Shown: positions 1 to 8,166 of the stretch, in pieces | How positions within the stretch are numbered: the stretch's first letter is position 1 | How the letters are laid out: the number at the start of each line of letters is the position of its first letter | DNA from: an uncultured Acidimicrobiales bacterium | GTDB taxonomy: Bacteria; Actinomycetota; Acidimicrobiia; Acidimicrobiales; SZUA-35 | Length of the DNA: 38,926 nucleotides | NCBI GenBank assembly: GCA_937925335.1 | Contig: CALEWY010000149.1 | Span: 1-38,926, forward strand | Reading direction: 5' to 3' | Program-made: the position numbers and the translations under genes | The notes under the pieces: model-generated | What the model was told of the DNA's origin: nothing | Database searches by the model: none | What the model saw: only the letters and a program-made list of their open reading frames with translations

Positions 1-441
1 TGGGAAGTCGTCGTTGAACGCCCACTCCAAGAACAGTTCCTGATCACGCACCGCTGCTTCGCGAAAGCGAGGGATCCGGTAGACCGACCGGATTGATTTC
101 ACGTGATCGCGATTGATCACCGCTTGGCGGTATTCGCGGAACACGTCGGGCAAACCAAACACGACATCGACGGCGATGTTCATGTCGCTACCGACGGTGT
201 ATTCACGACGGCGAGTTTTCGAGGTCAACCATTTGGTGGTGTTCCGCACGTTCTCGTGCTGGCCAACACCGCTCCGCTTGGCGTGAGCGGTGCACCACAT
301 GATCTCGGCATCGAGCAGTGACGCCATCTGCAGCAAACCGAGTTGATGCTCGGCCAACTCTTCACGAGACATCGCAGAACAGTCCACTTCCCGCAGTTCC
401 AAGATGCTTGCCGCTACTTCGATCACCGTCACATCAGCCAT
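1..441 (-). CDS. DUF222/13E12-family protein, N-terminal part (runs off left edge)
   Basis: The gene reads on the minus strand from an ATG at 441 and stays open to base 1, giving 147 visible codons. The visible part resembles the N-terminal region of 13E12-repeat (DUF222) proteins: helical segments, a KWL motif near residue 64, and an LPDVFREY...NRDHVKSI segment around residues 90-112 that fits the family's pattern. Family members usually carry a C-terminal HNH nuclease domain. That domain would lie outside the window, so nuclease activity is not seen here. A LexA-like palindrome sits 8-19 bases before the start codon and a perfect TATAAT lies at 495-500, so DNA-damage control is plausible. 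The family call is good; the role is uncertain. Confidence 0.7.
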   Translation of the reverse strand, partial: MADVTVIEVAASILELREVDCSAMSREELAEHQLGLLQMASLLDAEIMWCTAHAKRSGVGQHENVRNTTKWLTSKTRRREYTVGSDMNIAVDVVFGLPDVFREYRQAVINRDHVKSIRSVYRIPRFREAAVRDQELFLEWAFNDDFP

Positions 442-448
442 CGTATCA

Positions 449-460
449 GAACAGGTGTTC
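449..460. promoter_or_regulatory. Candidate LexA (SOS) box
   Basis: GAACAGGTGTTC matches the actinobacterial/Bacillus-type LexA core GAAC-N4-GTTC. On the right it extends with GA, as in the mycobacterial consensus TCGAAC-N4-GTTCGA; two left flank bases differ. It lies between the TATAAT at 495-500 and the DUF222 start at 441, a position from which a repressor could block transcription. LexA binding is inferred. Confidence 0.55.
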
Positions 461-494
461 GAGAAGCAAGCGCTAATAGAGATAAATAGAAGAA

Positions 495-500
495 ATTATA
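495..500 (-). promoter_or_regulatory. -10 promoter element of the DUF222 gene
   Basis: TATAAT on the minus strand, in an AT-rich 62-base gap, is a perfect -10 hexamer. No good -35 is seen. Transcription would begin near 488, with a leader of about 47 nt that contains the LexA-like box. Confidence 0.45.
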
Positions 501-503
501 CGG

Positions 504-1004
504 TCATTGCGTGTCGAGTCGGCCTGGTCGAACGAGAACCGTGAACGGCTCGGCCTGGGTGGTTGATTCGAATTCGTGGACGGGTTCAAAACCCAACGAA
601 CGCACGACCGTGAGTGCTCGAACGTTGGATGACCAGATCGTGACTCGCCATGCAGGCGGGTCGAATCGAGCCAGGCCGAAGTCGAGCCCGAGTTCGATCA
701 CCGTTCGGCCGTAGCCTTGGCCGGTGAGGTCGGGGCGGAGTCCACCGCCGGTGTCGAGTGCGGAGTCGTCGTAGGTCCCGCCGCCAACCTGTCCGTCGGC
801 GCCGAAGCTTCGGTAAGCAACGAGCTCGTCGTCATGATCGACGATCGCCACGAACTCGCTGATTGGGTCGAGGAAGGTTGATGGTGGAACGGCTGAGAGT
901 GAGTAGCGCTCGTACGGCGGGTCGTACCGCCAGGCGGTCAGCTCCTCGGCATGGGCGGCGGTGATCGGAACAACCCGCCAACTGCTCGGATCCCGCGCAC
1001 CCAT
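504..1004 (-). CDS. GNAT-family N-acetyltransferase
   Basis: A 166-residue protein with the GNAT fold pattern. The acetyl-CoA pyrophosphate-binding loop is GQGYGR (about residues 96-101), preceded by the strand GGGLRPDL, and the typical C-terminal segment NVRALTVVRSLGFEPV follows at about 128-143. It should transfer an acetyl group from acetyl-CoA to an amine; the substrate cannot be read from sequence. It lies 18 bases downstream of the phosphorylase-like gene on the same strand and is probably co-transcribed with it. The ATG at 1004 gives a protein of normal GNAT length. Confidence 0.85.
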   Translation of the reverse strand: MGARDPSSWRVVPITAAHAEELTAWRYDPPYERYSLSAVPPSTFLDPISEFVAIVDHDDELVAYRSFGADGQVGGGTYDDSALDTGGGLRPDLTGQGYGRTVIELGLDFGLARFDPPAWRVTIWSSNVRALTVVRSLGFEPVHEFESTTQAEPFTVLVRPGRLDTQ

Positions 1005-1022
1005 GTCGACGAAGCCGTCTCG

Positions 1023-2057
1023 CTACCGCGGAGCGAGCGTGTCGAGCAACGTCCAGAAGCCGTCCTTCAAGACCTGCGGGATCTTGTGGCCGGGTTCTGG
1101 ATTGTGTGATTCGCCGTCGTTCCATACCGACGTTGGCACCAGCACTGAGCCGGCCCGAGTGCCGAGTGCCTCAGCAACCGCAAACAGCGCGGCGGTCTCA
1201 CTCTCGACGAGGTCGACTCCGTTGGTTGCGTAGTGCTGCAGTTCGGCTTCGGTCTGGCGGAAGATGGCGGGATTGGTCCATGCCACCCGCTGCTCACATC
1301 GTGGGAACGTGGCGCGCAACCCGTCGTAGAGCTGGGCGACAAGCTCGGAGTCAGCGTCGACCGAATCCGCCGGCGGCAGGTAGTGATCGGAGACACCATC
1401 GTCTCGGATCGCGGAGGTGATCACCGAGATGTCGCCCGGTTCGATCGCCGGGCCGATGCCGCCGGCGAGGTTGTAGGCCACGAATGTGTCGGCACCGTCG
1501 AGCGCCATCTGGTTCTCGACCTGGCCGATCATCGTGGTCGCTCCGGGACTCAGGCAACTGATACCAAGCGTGCGGGATCGATCGGTGCTCAAAAAGACAC
1601 GACCGTTGCCCGGTGCGAGATCCGGCGCCTCAGAAAACCCGTCAGCCTCCTCGAGCTCGCGGCTGAAGTGGCCCTGAAAGACGAACACCATGACGTCTGG
1701 CAAACGTTCGGGCTTCCATCCGCTGGCCTGCGCCGCAGCCATGAATCCGGCCGCGGTGATCGTCGACGGCTGTTCGTGTTTGGCCGAACGATCGGCCCGC
1801 CGGCCCGTGGATCCATCGGCGGTTCCGGACTGAGCGATGATCGCATCGCGAAAGTCGTTCCAACTTCGGAACCCGTGCTCGTTGGCAAGGGTTCGCTGAG
1901 CATCGGCCAAGATCGGCTGTCGACCGAGATTGCCTATTCGGGTGATGGCATCGGGTTCACCGCGCCGAACGGCCCGCAGTAGATCTTTGGCGACGTGCTT
2001 CAGGAACTGAAGATTGGGTCGCTCGATCAGCGGTTGAGAGATGGTTTCAATGGACAC
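1023..2057 (-). CDS. Nucleoside phosphorylase-like protein with N-terminal helical (ankyrin-associated) module
   Basis: 344 residues. The C-terminal two thirds (about 100-344) match the purine/uridine phosphorylase superfamily: AGGIGPAIEPGD (glycine-rich loop before the GD turn), a DDGVSDHYLPP segment and VESETAALF, the counterpart of the family's VEMEtAAlf nucleoside-binding motif. Residues about 15-70 (LKHVAKDLLRAVRRGEPDAI ... LADAQRTLANEHGF) match a module common at the start of actinobacterial ankyrin-repeat proteins. No ankyrin repeats follow; a charged linker leads straight into the phosphorylase domain. The start is a GTG at 2057 with a good ribosome-binding site (GAGGAG). Activity is likely phosphorolysis of a nucleoside or a related N-glycoside; the real substrate is unknown. 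Confidence 0.72.
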   Translation of the reverse strand: MSIETISQPLIERPNLQFLKHVAKDLLRAVRRGEPDAITRIGNLGRQPILADAQRTLANEHGFRSWNDFRDAIIAQSGTADGSTGRRADRSAKHEQPSTITAAGFMAAAQASGWKPERLPDVMVFVFQGHFSRELEEADGFSEAPDLAPGNGRVFLSTDRSRTLGISCLSPGATTMIGQVENQMALDGADTFVAYNLAGGIGPAIEPGDISVITSAIRDDGVSDHYLPPADSVDADSELVAQLYDGLRATFPRCEQRVAWTNPAIFRQTEAELQHYATNGVDLVESETAALFAVAEALGTRAGSVLVPTSVWNDGESHNPEPGHKIPQVLKDGFWTLLDTLAPR

Positions 2058-2214
2058 AGAGACTCCTCTGGGCGCCTGCGGCTCGCATCAGACGGAGGGT
2101 CTCGTGATGTCTTGGATTGAAACGATGGGGTGGACTCAGTCCTGTCCGCGAGCCTGGATGCGCCCCCAAGGCGCTGTGAGGACCGTAGCGCATCGATGGC
2201 TCCCGTGACATGGC

Positions 2215-2220
2215 TACCGT
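2215..2220 (+). promoter_or_regulatory. -10 element TACCGT, leaderless start of the DUF1028 gene
   Basis: TACCGT is followed by six bases and then the GTG start at 2227, so transcription would begin at or next to the start codon. No -35 is clear. It fits the recurrent pattern seen in this window. Confidence 0.4.
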
Positions 2221-2226
2221 GACGAG

Positions 2227-3084
2227 GTGCGTCGAATCGTTGCTTTCATTGGTGTGGTCCTGGCCGTGACCGTGGCGTTGATCGTGCCGGCCGGGGCAAC
2301 GTGGTCGGTCGTCGGTGCTGACTCTGAGACCGGTGAGGTCGGCGTGGCGATCGCCTCGTGTGTGCCGGCCAGCCAACTCGGCGCACTCGACGAGCCCCTC
2401 TTCCTCGTTGCGGTCTCGCCGAACATCGGCGCTGGTGTCTCCCAGGCGCAGGTCAACGGCCAGGTTCCGCCGCGGATGGAGACCCTGCTCGGAATCGGTA
2501 AGACGCCAGACGAAGTGATTGCCGACGTCTCGAGCGAGGCGTTCGATGAACAGTTCGACGCCCGCCAGCACGGTGTGGTCACCGTCGATGGGGCATCGGC
2601 CGGATACACCGGCCCCAGCAACGGACCGGTCGCCGTCGATCTGCAAAGTGACGGTGTTTCGGTGCAGGGGAACCTGCTCGTTTCCGACACCGTGGTGAAC
2701 GACTCGCTAGCCGCATTCAACACCGATCCAACGCTGCCGCTGGCCGACCGACTTGTCGCCGCGCTGCTCGCCGGTTCGGAGGCTGGCGGCGATAGTCGGT
2801 GTGAACAGACGGCGCTGTTTGCCCACGTCGTCGTCGTCGCTCCCGGTGATGACCCGAACGATCCATCCGTCCTGATGACCTACGGCTCGTTGAACGAGAC
2901 AGACAATCCGGTCGAGGCCCTCGCTCGCGACTTCGCCGAAGGCGAACGACGCAAGGTTGTTGCGCCCTCCACCGAAGGATCTGGCTCGGCGCTCGGTTTG
3001 ATCGGCATCGCTGTGGCGATCGTGATGGTCGGCGTGGCGATCGTGTTCAGCCGGCGCGCCTTCCGCCCGACTCGATACCCCTAA
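2227..3084 (+). CDS. Secreted, membrane-anchored DUF1028 protein (Ntn-hydrolase-like)
   Basis: 285 residues. An N-terminal signal peptide (hydrophobic residues about 4-20, ending PAGA) is followed by the DUF1028 core, beginning TWSVVGADSETGEVGVAIAS. The C terminus has one membrane helix (about residues 252-274) and a basic tail. DUF1028 proteins are related to Ntn hydrolases, whose mature N-terminal residue can be the nucleophile; cleavage after AGA would expose a threonine, but this is inference. A serine/threonine/asparagine-rich 'NDSLAAFNTDPTLPLADRL' type segment near 155-173 is also typical of the family. The substrate is unknown. It precedes the ABC exporter genes by 40 bases, with no clear functional link. 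Confidence 0.82.
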   Translation: MRRIVAFIGVVLAVTVALIVPAGATWSVVGADSETGEVGVAIASCVPASQLGALDEPLFLVAVSPNIGAGVSQAQVNGQVPPRMETLLGIGKTPDEVIADVSSEAFDEQFDARQHGVVTVDGASAGYTGPSNGPVAVDLQSDGVSVQGNLLVSDTVVNDSLAAFNTDPTLPLADRLVAALLAGSEAGGDSRCEQTALFAHVVVVAPGDDPNDPSVLMTYGSLNETDNPVEALARDFAEGERRKVVAPSTEGSGSALGLIGIAVAIVMVGVAIVFSRRAFRPTRYP

Positions 3085-3101
3085 TTCCTCCAGCTCGGGT
3101 C

Positions 3102-3113
3102 GGCCGATCGGCC
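3102..3113. other. 12-bp perfect palindrome before the ABC exporter operon
   Basis: GGCCGATCGGCC is a perfect palindrome. It lies 11 bases before the exporter start at 3125 and abuts a near-consensus -10 (CAGACT, 3113-3118, then six bases to the GTG). It could be an operator or chance in GC-rich DNA. Confidence 0.25.
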
Positions 3114-3124
3114 AGACTCTCCCC

Positions 3125-4870
3125 GTGAACGAACCGACCACGTCGCACTGGCGCGCGTTGGCGGCCCTGATCCGCCCGGATGCGAAGCGCTACGGCGTGC
3201 TCGCCGTCGCGCTTGCGCTCGCTGGCTCGCTCCCCGTTCTCGGCCCATTGCTCGTTCGTTCCATCGTCGATCGTGTGGCCGACGGGCTCGCCGTTGGCGA
3301 TCCGCCTCCAGCGAGCGACGTGTTGCTTCCGGCAATGGGTTACCTGGCGATTGCCGGGGCCGCGCAGATCGCAACGGTCGTGGTCGCCTGGCTTGCGACC
3401 AACACGGCGTGGACGACGGCCAACCGGCTGCGGATCGAGTCGACCGAACACGTGCTCGAGCTCGATCATCACTTTCATCGCACCCATACGCCAGGTGAGT
3501 TGGTGCAACGGATCGATGGTGATGTCACCTCCGTCTCCGACTTTCTCGGCCGGGTCTTGCTCAAGACCGGTGGCACGGTTCTGATCCTCATCGGCATGGT
3601 CACCGTCGTGACCTGGATCGAGTGGCGACTCGGGATCGGGTTCGTCATCTATCTCCTCGCCGTGAGCCGCCTGGCTGCCCGCATTCGGAACCGCTCGATC
3701 GATGAAACCGTTGAACACATGGGTGCTGAGGCACAACTGTTCGGGGGCATCGAAGAGCGGCTCACCGCTGCGGTTGATCTCCGAGCCAACGGCGCCGGCC
3801 AGCACGCGATGCAACGGTTCATCGCCGATGCGACGGGAGCGCTCGGGGCGATCAAACGAATGGAGCGGGCTTTCCTCGCGCTCTGGTGGGCGTTGCAGGG
3901 TTCGTTGCTCACGGGTTTGGTGCTCGCGCTCGCGATCTCAGCGGTCTTCATCGAACGAGGGCTGATCACCATCGGTACGGCCTTCCTGTTCCTTCAATAC
4001 TCGATCGCATTGAGAAAGCCGCTCGAAGAGATCGTCGATCAATTCGACGTTGTGCAGAAGGCCAACGGAGCGATGGTTCGCGTCGTTGAGTTGATGGCGG
4101 TTCAATCGGCGGTCGCCGAACCGGCAACGGGTGAGCGGCTGCCTGATGGGCCGCTGTCGATCGAGTTTGATCACGTGAACTTTGACTACGGCGACGACGA
4201 GCCGGTCCTGAACGACATCTGCCTGACGATCGAACCCGGCGTCTCGGTCGGCATCGTCGGCCGAAGCGGAAGTGGGAAGACCACGGCCTCTCGTTTGGCG
4301 CTCCGTCTGGTCGACCCAACCTCGGGAACGGTCAGGGTCGGTGGCGTCGATCTCCGCAACGTCGTTGCACAAGAGCGGCGCGAGCGAGTGGCGATCGTGC
4401 CCCAAGAGGTCGTGATGTTTGGCGGCACCGTGCGTGACAACGTGACCTTCTTTGACGAGTCGGTATCGGACGAGCGCGTGGTCGAGGTTCTGCGAAACGT
4501 TGGGCTCGACCACCTCGGTCTCGATCACGAGGTGTCCGGCGGTGGTGGTGGCCTTTCGGCGGGGCAGGCTCAGCTGATCGCACTGGCCAGGGTGTGGCTA
4601 CGCGAACCCGATCTACTCGTGCTCGATGAAGCGACCAGCCGAGTCGACCCCGGCACAGAAAGGCAATTACAGAATGCGATCGGTCAACTGGTTGCCGGCC
4701 GAACGGCGCTCGTGATCGCACATCGTCTGTCCACATTGCGGGCCGTCGATCGAATCGTTGTGATCGACGACGGACGGATCGTCGAAGAAGGTGATCGAGC
4801 AGCACTCGAAGCCGATGATGACAGCGAGTTTCGCCGTTTGCTCGAGCTGGCGTTGGAGGTCTCGTCGTGA
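3125..4870 (+). CDS. ABC exporter half-transporter (consensus ATPase subunit)
   Basis: 581 residues: an N-terminal transmembrane domain (about 1-310; helices near 18-50, 65-90, 145-180 and 250-290) fused to an ATPase domain (about 345-575). Walker A is GRSGSGKT (379-386), the signature is LSAGQ (477-481) instead of LSGGQ, Walker B is LLVLDEA with the catalytic glutamate at 502, and the H-loop is IAHRLST (about 530-536). The stop overlaps the start of the next ABC gene by 4 nt, so the two should form a heterodimer. Here the catalytic glutamate is kept while the signature is altered, and the partner shows the reverse. The exported substrate is unknown; lipids, drugs or peptides are the usual cargo. 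GTG start at 3125. Confidence 0.92.
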   Translation: MNEPTTSHWRALAALIRPDAKRYGVLAVALALAGSLPVLGPLLVRSIVDRVADGLAVGDPPPASDVLLPAMGYLAIAGAAQIATVVVAWLATNTAWTTANRLRIESTEHVLELDHHFHRTHTPGELVQRIDGDVTSVSDFLGRVLLKTGGTVLILIGMVTVVTWIEWRLGIGFVIYLLAVSRLAARIRNRSIDETVEHMGAEAQLFGGIEERLTAAVDLRANGAGQHAMQRFIADATGALGAIKRMERAFLALWWALQGSLLTGLVLALAISAVFIERGLITIGTAFLFLQYSIALRKPLEEIVDQFDVVQKANGAMVRVVELMAVQSAVAEPATGERLPDGPLSIEFDHVNFDYGDDEPVLNDICLTIEPGVSVGIVGRSGSGKTTASRLALRLVDPTSGTVRVGGVDLRNVVAQERRERVAIVPQEVVMFGGTVRDNVTFFDESVSDERVVEVLRNVGLDHLGLDHEVSGGGGGLSAGQAQLIALARVWLREPDLLVLDEATSRVDPGTERQLQNAIGQLVAGRTALVIAHRLSTLRAVDRIVVIDDGRIVEEGDRAALEADDDSEFRRLLELALEVSS

Positions 4871-6624
4871 GCGAGCAACCAACACCGAGAATCTGGCGCT
4901 GGTCGTGGCAGGTCAGCCAGAACGCGAAAGCGCTGTTCTGGATCGGCAGCATCTTGTTCGTTGCCTTCTTCATCGCTCCTGCTCTGACGGGATGGCTGAT
5001 CGGTGAGGCGTTCGAGGCGCTGACCGGCCAGAACACCGGTCGCCTCTACTGGATCGCGGTGATCATCTTCACCGCTGAGATGGCGCGCATGCTCATCGTT
5101 TTCTACGGCGGCCAGATCTTCATCCTCGCCTGGAAGTTGATGCAGACGCTGCTGCAATCGAACATGCTCGCTGGGCAAATGAGTAGTGGTGGGCCGGATG
5201 CGGCCCGCCCGGCGACCTCGATCGGTGAGGCCATCAGCTGGTTCCGCGACGATCCAGAAGATGTTGCCAACTTCATCGACTCGTGGCTCGATGCGTTCGG
5301 CGGGCTCGTCTTCACCATCATCTCGGTCTTGGTTCTTGGTGCGCTCGACTGGAGAGCCACTGCGATCGTGTTGATCCCGATGGCCACCGTCGCCGTGGTG
5401 ACCAAGGTGGTCGATGATCGGGTCAAGCGGTATCGCCAGGCCGATCGGCGGGCGACGGCTGCCTTCACTGCTTCGCTCAACGATGTGCTGGCGGCCAGCA
5501 CGTCGATCAACGTCAACAACGCAAGCCACTCCGTCGTTGCCAACCTGCGAACGCTCGCCGACGTCCGCCGTTCGACGAGCGTGAAGGATCGGGTACTCGA
5601 AGACGGGATCATGGCCTTCGCCTCCGGGTCGGGCGACCTCGCCTTTGGCCTCCTGCTCGTGGTGAGCGCAACCGCCATCAGCACGGGCGATCTTTCGGCG
5701 CCCGAACTCGCCGTCTTTGCGAGCTACCTCGCCTACCTCAACTTCTTGCCACGAATGATCGGCAGGATGCTCGCTCGTCGCAAGCAAGCCCAGGTCTCCT
5801 ACGAAAACATGACCCGTCTCGTCGCATCGGGTGATCGCCTCAGCCGAGCTCGGCCGCTGCCGTCATCGATGAAGCAGCTTGACGAGCTGTTGCCAGATGC
5901 CTCCGATCTTGGCTCCGATCTCGCCGCGGACACGAAGGATGGCGATCCGCTGGAGCATCTCAGGATCGAAGGGCTGAGCGTTTCGCTTGGATCCGAAGGT
6001 GAGATGGTGCCGGTGCTCACCGACGTGAGTTTCGAGATCGAGAAGGGTTCGTTCACGGTGGTGACCGGAGCGGTTGGAGCCGGCAAGTCGACGCTGCTCC
6101 ACGCGCTGATCGGCGTGATCTGGGAGGGCGACGACCCGATGGGTCGAGTCGAGGGCTCCGTTCGCTGGAATGGCGAAGAAATCGCCGATCGCGGCGCGTT
6201 CATGATTCCTCCACGGTGTGCGTTTCTTCCCCAGGTGCCGCAGCTGCTGTCGGATTCGATCGCCGACAACATCTCGCTGACCGGAGCGAGTGGGAACGTG
6301 CAAACAGCGCTCTCGCTTGCGGCCGTCGATCGTGACATCGCTGAGATGGCCGAAGGGGTCGACACGCTCGTGGGGCCGCGAGGGTTGCGGCTCTCGGGTG
6401 GCCAACGTCAGCGGGTGGCCACTGCGCGGGCGCTGGTTCGAGAGGCAGACCTCATCGTGCTTGACGATCTCTCAAGTGCGCTCGATGTGGAGACCGAGCT
6501 TCGGCTGTGGCGAAACCTTCGAGACGCCGGTTTCACGATTCTCGCCGTGTCCCACCGACCCGTTGCGTTGGATGTTGCCGATCAGGTGCTCCTGGTCGCC
6601 GGTGGCTCTGTTTCGAGAGGTTGA
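4867..6624 (+). CDS. ABC exporter half-transporter (degenerate ATPase subunit)
   Basis: 585 residues with a transmembrane domain (about 1-310) and an ATPase domain (about 360-580). Walker A is GAVGAGKST (401-409), the signature is a canonical LSGGQ (509-513), and H-loop SHRP is present. In Walker B, LIVLDD, aspartate 534 stands where the catalytic glutamate normally is. Together with LSAGQ in the partner this gives one degenerate and one consensus ATP site, the known layout of heterodimeric exporters such as TM287/288 and BmrCD. The GTG start overlaps the upstream TGA (GTGA), implying coupled translation. The 3' end overlaps a convergent small gene by 43 bases. Confidence 0.92.
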   Translation: MSEQPTPRIWRWSWQVSQNAKALFWIGSILFVAFFIAPALTGWLIGEAFEALTGQNTGRLYWIAVIIFTAEMARMLIVFYGGQIFILAWKLMQTLLQSNMLAGQMSSGGPDAARPATSIGEAISWFRDDPEDVANFIDSWLDAFGGLVFTIISVLVLGALDWRATAIVLIPMATVAVVTKVVDDRVKRYRQADRRATAAFTASLNDVLAASTSINVNNASHSVVANLRTLADVRRSTSVKDRVLEDGIMAFASGSGDLAFGLLLVVSATAISTGDLSAPELAVFASYLAYLNFLPRMIGRMLARRKQAQVSYENMTRLVASGDRLSRARPLPSSMKQLDELLPDASDLGSDLAADTKDGDPLEHLRIEGLSVSLGSEGEMVPVLTDVSFEIEKGSFTVVTGAVGAGKSTLLHALIGVIWEGDDPMGRVEGSVRWNGEEIADRGAFMIPPRCAFLPQVPQLLSDSIADNISLTGASGNVQTALSLAAVDRDIAEMAEGVDTLVGPRGLRLSGGQRQRVATARALVREADLIVLDDLSSALDVETELRLWRNLRDAGFTILAVSHRPVALDVADQVLLVAGGSVSRG

Positions 6625-6980
6625 GCGTCGACCCAATCACGAACGTTTGGTCGAATCTCGACGGGTACTTCGATCTTGATGCGACCGGTCGGTGCGGCGA
6701 GCTGCAGGTAGCGGTGGCCCATGTCGGCGCTGAGTTCGGCCCGTTGCGCCGACCGTGATCCCCGCCAGGTCCGCCACGAGGCCCGATCCGTATGGAGCTC
6801 CGTTCGCATCATCATTCGGCTCACGGCGAACAGCCACAAAACGATGCACGGAACGACCCAGATCGGCTCGTCGCCAACCAATGCGACGGCGATCGCAAGG
6901 GCGATCGCCGAGGCGGTGATCGCTTGGAGGCGACTCCCGACGATCACAAGAGGAGTTTGGTTGATGAGCCCAGCGTTCAC
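6582..6980 (-). CDS. Small membrane protein, function unknown
   Basis: 132 residues with two N-terminal membrane helices (about 10-34 and 38-56) and a soluble C-terminal domain rich in beta-type residues, including an RGSRSAQRAELS segment. The shape recalls small PH-like-domain membrane proteins of Actinobacteria, but I do not recognise the family with certainty. The GTG start at 6980 is preceded by TACGCT and six bases, the leaderless promoter pattern. It converges on the ABC exporter gene and overlaps its last 43 bases. Confidence 0.6.
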   Translation of the reverse strand: MNAGLINQTPLVIVGSRLQAITASAIALAIAVALVGDEPIWVVPCIVLWLFAVSRMMMRTELHTDRASWRTWRGSRSAQRAELSADMGHRYLQLAAPTGRIKIEVPVEIRPNVRDWVDAQPLETEPPATRST

Positions 6981-6986
6981 CTACGC

Positions 6987-6992
6987 AGCGTA
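6987..6992 (-). promoter_or_regulatory. -10 element TACGCT, leaderless start of the small membrane protein
   Basis: On the minus strand TACGCT is followed by six bases and the GTG at 6980, the same geometry as at etfB. Confidence 0.4.
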
Positions 6993-7056
6993 TGACCCAG
7001 AGAATTAGGTGCCCCAGCAGGGTGCGGTCGGGCACTTGTGCTGGTGGACTACTCCC

Positions 7057-8166
7057 ATGCCAGAAGCTGAAGAATTCTCACCGGCTCCTATCCGCTACGG
7101 CGTAATCGGTACCGGCATGATGGGGATCGAACACATCGAGAACATCAACCAGCTCGACGGCGCCGTCGTCACCGCTGGTTCGGATCCTCACGAACCGTCG
7201 CGAGCAGCAGCCACCGAGGCCGCCGATGAAGACATCGCAACGTTTGAAGGCCACCAAGAGCTGCTCGACAGTGGCCTGTGTGATGCCATCGTCGTCGCCA
7301 GCCCGAACTTCACCCATCTCGATGTGATGAACGACGTGCTCGCCTCAGGCCTGCACGTTCTGCTCGAAAAGCCGATGTGCACGACCATGGCCGACGCCGA
7401 GGCTTTGGTCGCTGCCGTCGAAGCCGGCAAGGCCGATCACCCTGACCGGATCGTCTGGGTTGGGCTCGAGTATCGCTACATGCCGGCCGTCGCCGCGCTG
7501 ATCGACGGTGTGGAATCCGGTGATGTTGGCACTCCTCAGATGGTGTCGATCACCGAACACCGTTTCCCGTTTCTCGTGAAGATCGGCGATTGGAACCGCT
7601 TCTCGGAAAACACCGGCGGAACGCTCGTCGAGAAGTGCTGCCACTTCTTCGACCTCATGAACATGGTGATGGGGGAGCGGCCGGTTCAGGTGTTCGCCTC
7701 GGGCGGCCAAAACGTCAATCACCTCGACGAGGTCTACGACGGCAAGACGTCGGACATTCTCGACAACGCCTACGTGATCGTTGACTACTCCAACGGCCGT
7801 CGAGCCATGCTCGACCTCTGCATGTTCGCCGAGGCAACTCGCGAACAGGAGACCGTTTCGGTCATCGGGGAGAAGGGCAAGCTCGAAGCGATGCTGCCGT
7901 CGGGAACTCTGATGCGTGGCCGTCGTGGCGAGCACTTCATCGGCGAGGCCGAAGCCGAAGTGGTGCACGACGAGTCGATCGCCCACGAGGGCCTTCACCA
8001 CGGTTCGAGCTACGTCGAGCACGTGAAGTTCTGCGAGGCAATCCGAGGCGAAGGTGGCGTTGAAGTGACCGTCGAAGACGGTCTTTGGTCGGTCGCCGTC
8101 GGCGCCGCCGCACACCGAAGCATTGATGAAGGTCGCCCCGTTCAGATGAAAGAGATGTTCTCATGA
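7057..8166 (+). CDS. Gfo/Idh/MocA-family NAD(P)-dependent oxidoreductase
   Basis: 369 residues from the ATG at 7057; a frame extension to a GTG at 7009 adds only non-conserved residues. The N-terminal Rossmann fold shows YGVIGTGMMG (about residues 14-23) and the family's hallmark EKPMCTTMADAEAL (about 103-116), whose lysine is the usual catalytic residue. The C-terminal domain contains GGTLVEKCCHFFDLMNMVMG, matching the substrate-binding D/H region. The likely reaction is NAD(P)-dependent oxidation or reduction of a sugar, inositol or related polyol. The stop overlaps the start of the flavin monooxygenase gene by 4 nt, so the two enzymes probably act in one pathway. A near-consensus TGGACT lies six bases before the ATG. 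Confidence 0.9.
   Translation: MPEAEEFSPAPIRYGVIGTGMMGIEHIENINQLDGAVVTAGSDPHEPSRAAATEAADEDIATFEGHQELLDSGLCDAIVVASPNFTHLDVMNDVLASGLHVLLEKPMCTTMADAEALVAAVEAGKADHPDRIVWVGLEYRYMPAVAALIDGVESGDVGTPQMVSITEHRFPFLVKIGDWNRFSENTGGTLVEKCCHFFDLMNMVMGERPVQVFASGGQNVNHLDEVYDGKTSDILDNAYVIVDYSNGRRAMLDLCMFAEATREQETVSVIGEKGKLEAMLPSGTLMRGRRGEHFIGEAEAEVVHDESIAHEGLHHGSSYVEHVKFCEAIRGEGGVEVTVEDGLWSVAVGAAAHRSIDEGRPVQMKEMFS

Noticed and set aside
1233..1982. Plus-strand open frame of 249 codons
   Set aside because: It is antisense to the phosphorylase-like gene, whose family motifs are clear.
4684..5787. Minus-strand open frame of 367 codons
   Set aside because: It is antisense to the two ABC exporter genes, whose motifs are complete; no independent evidence.
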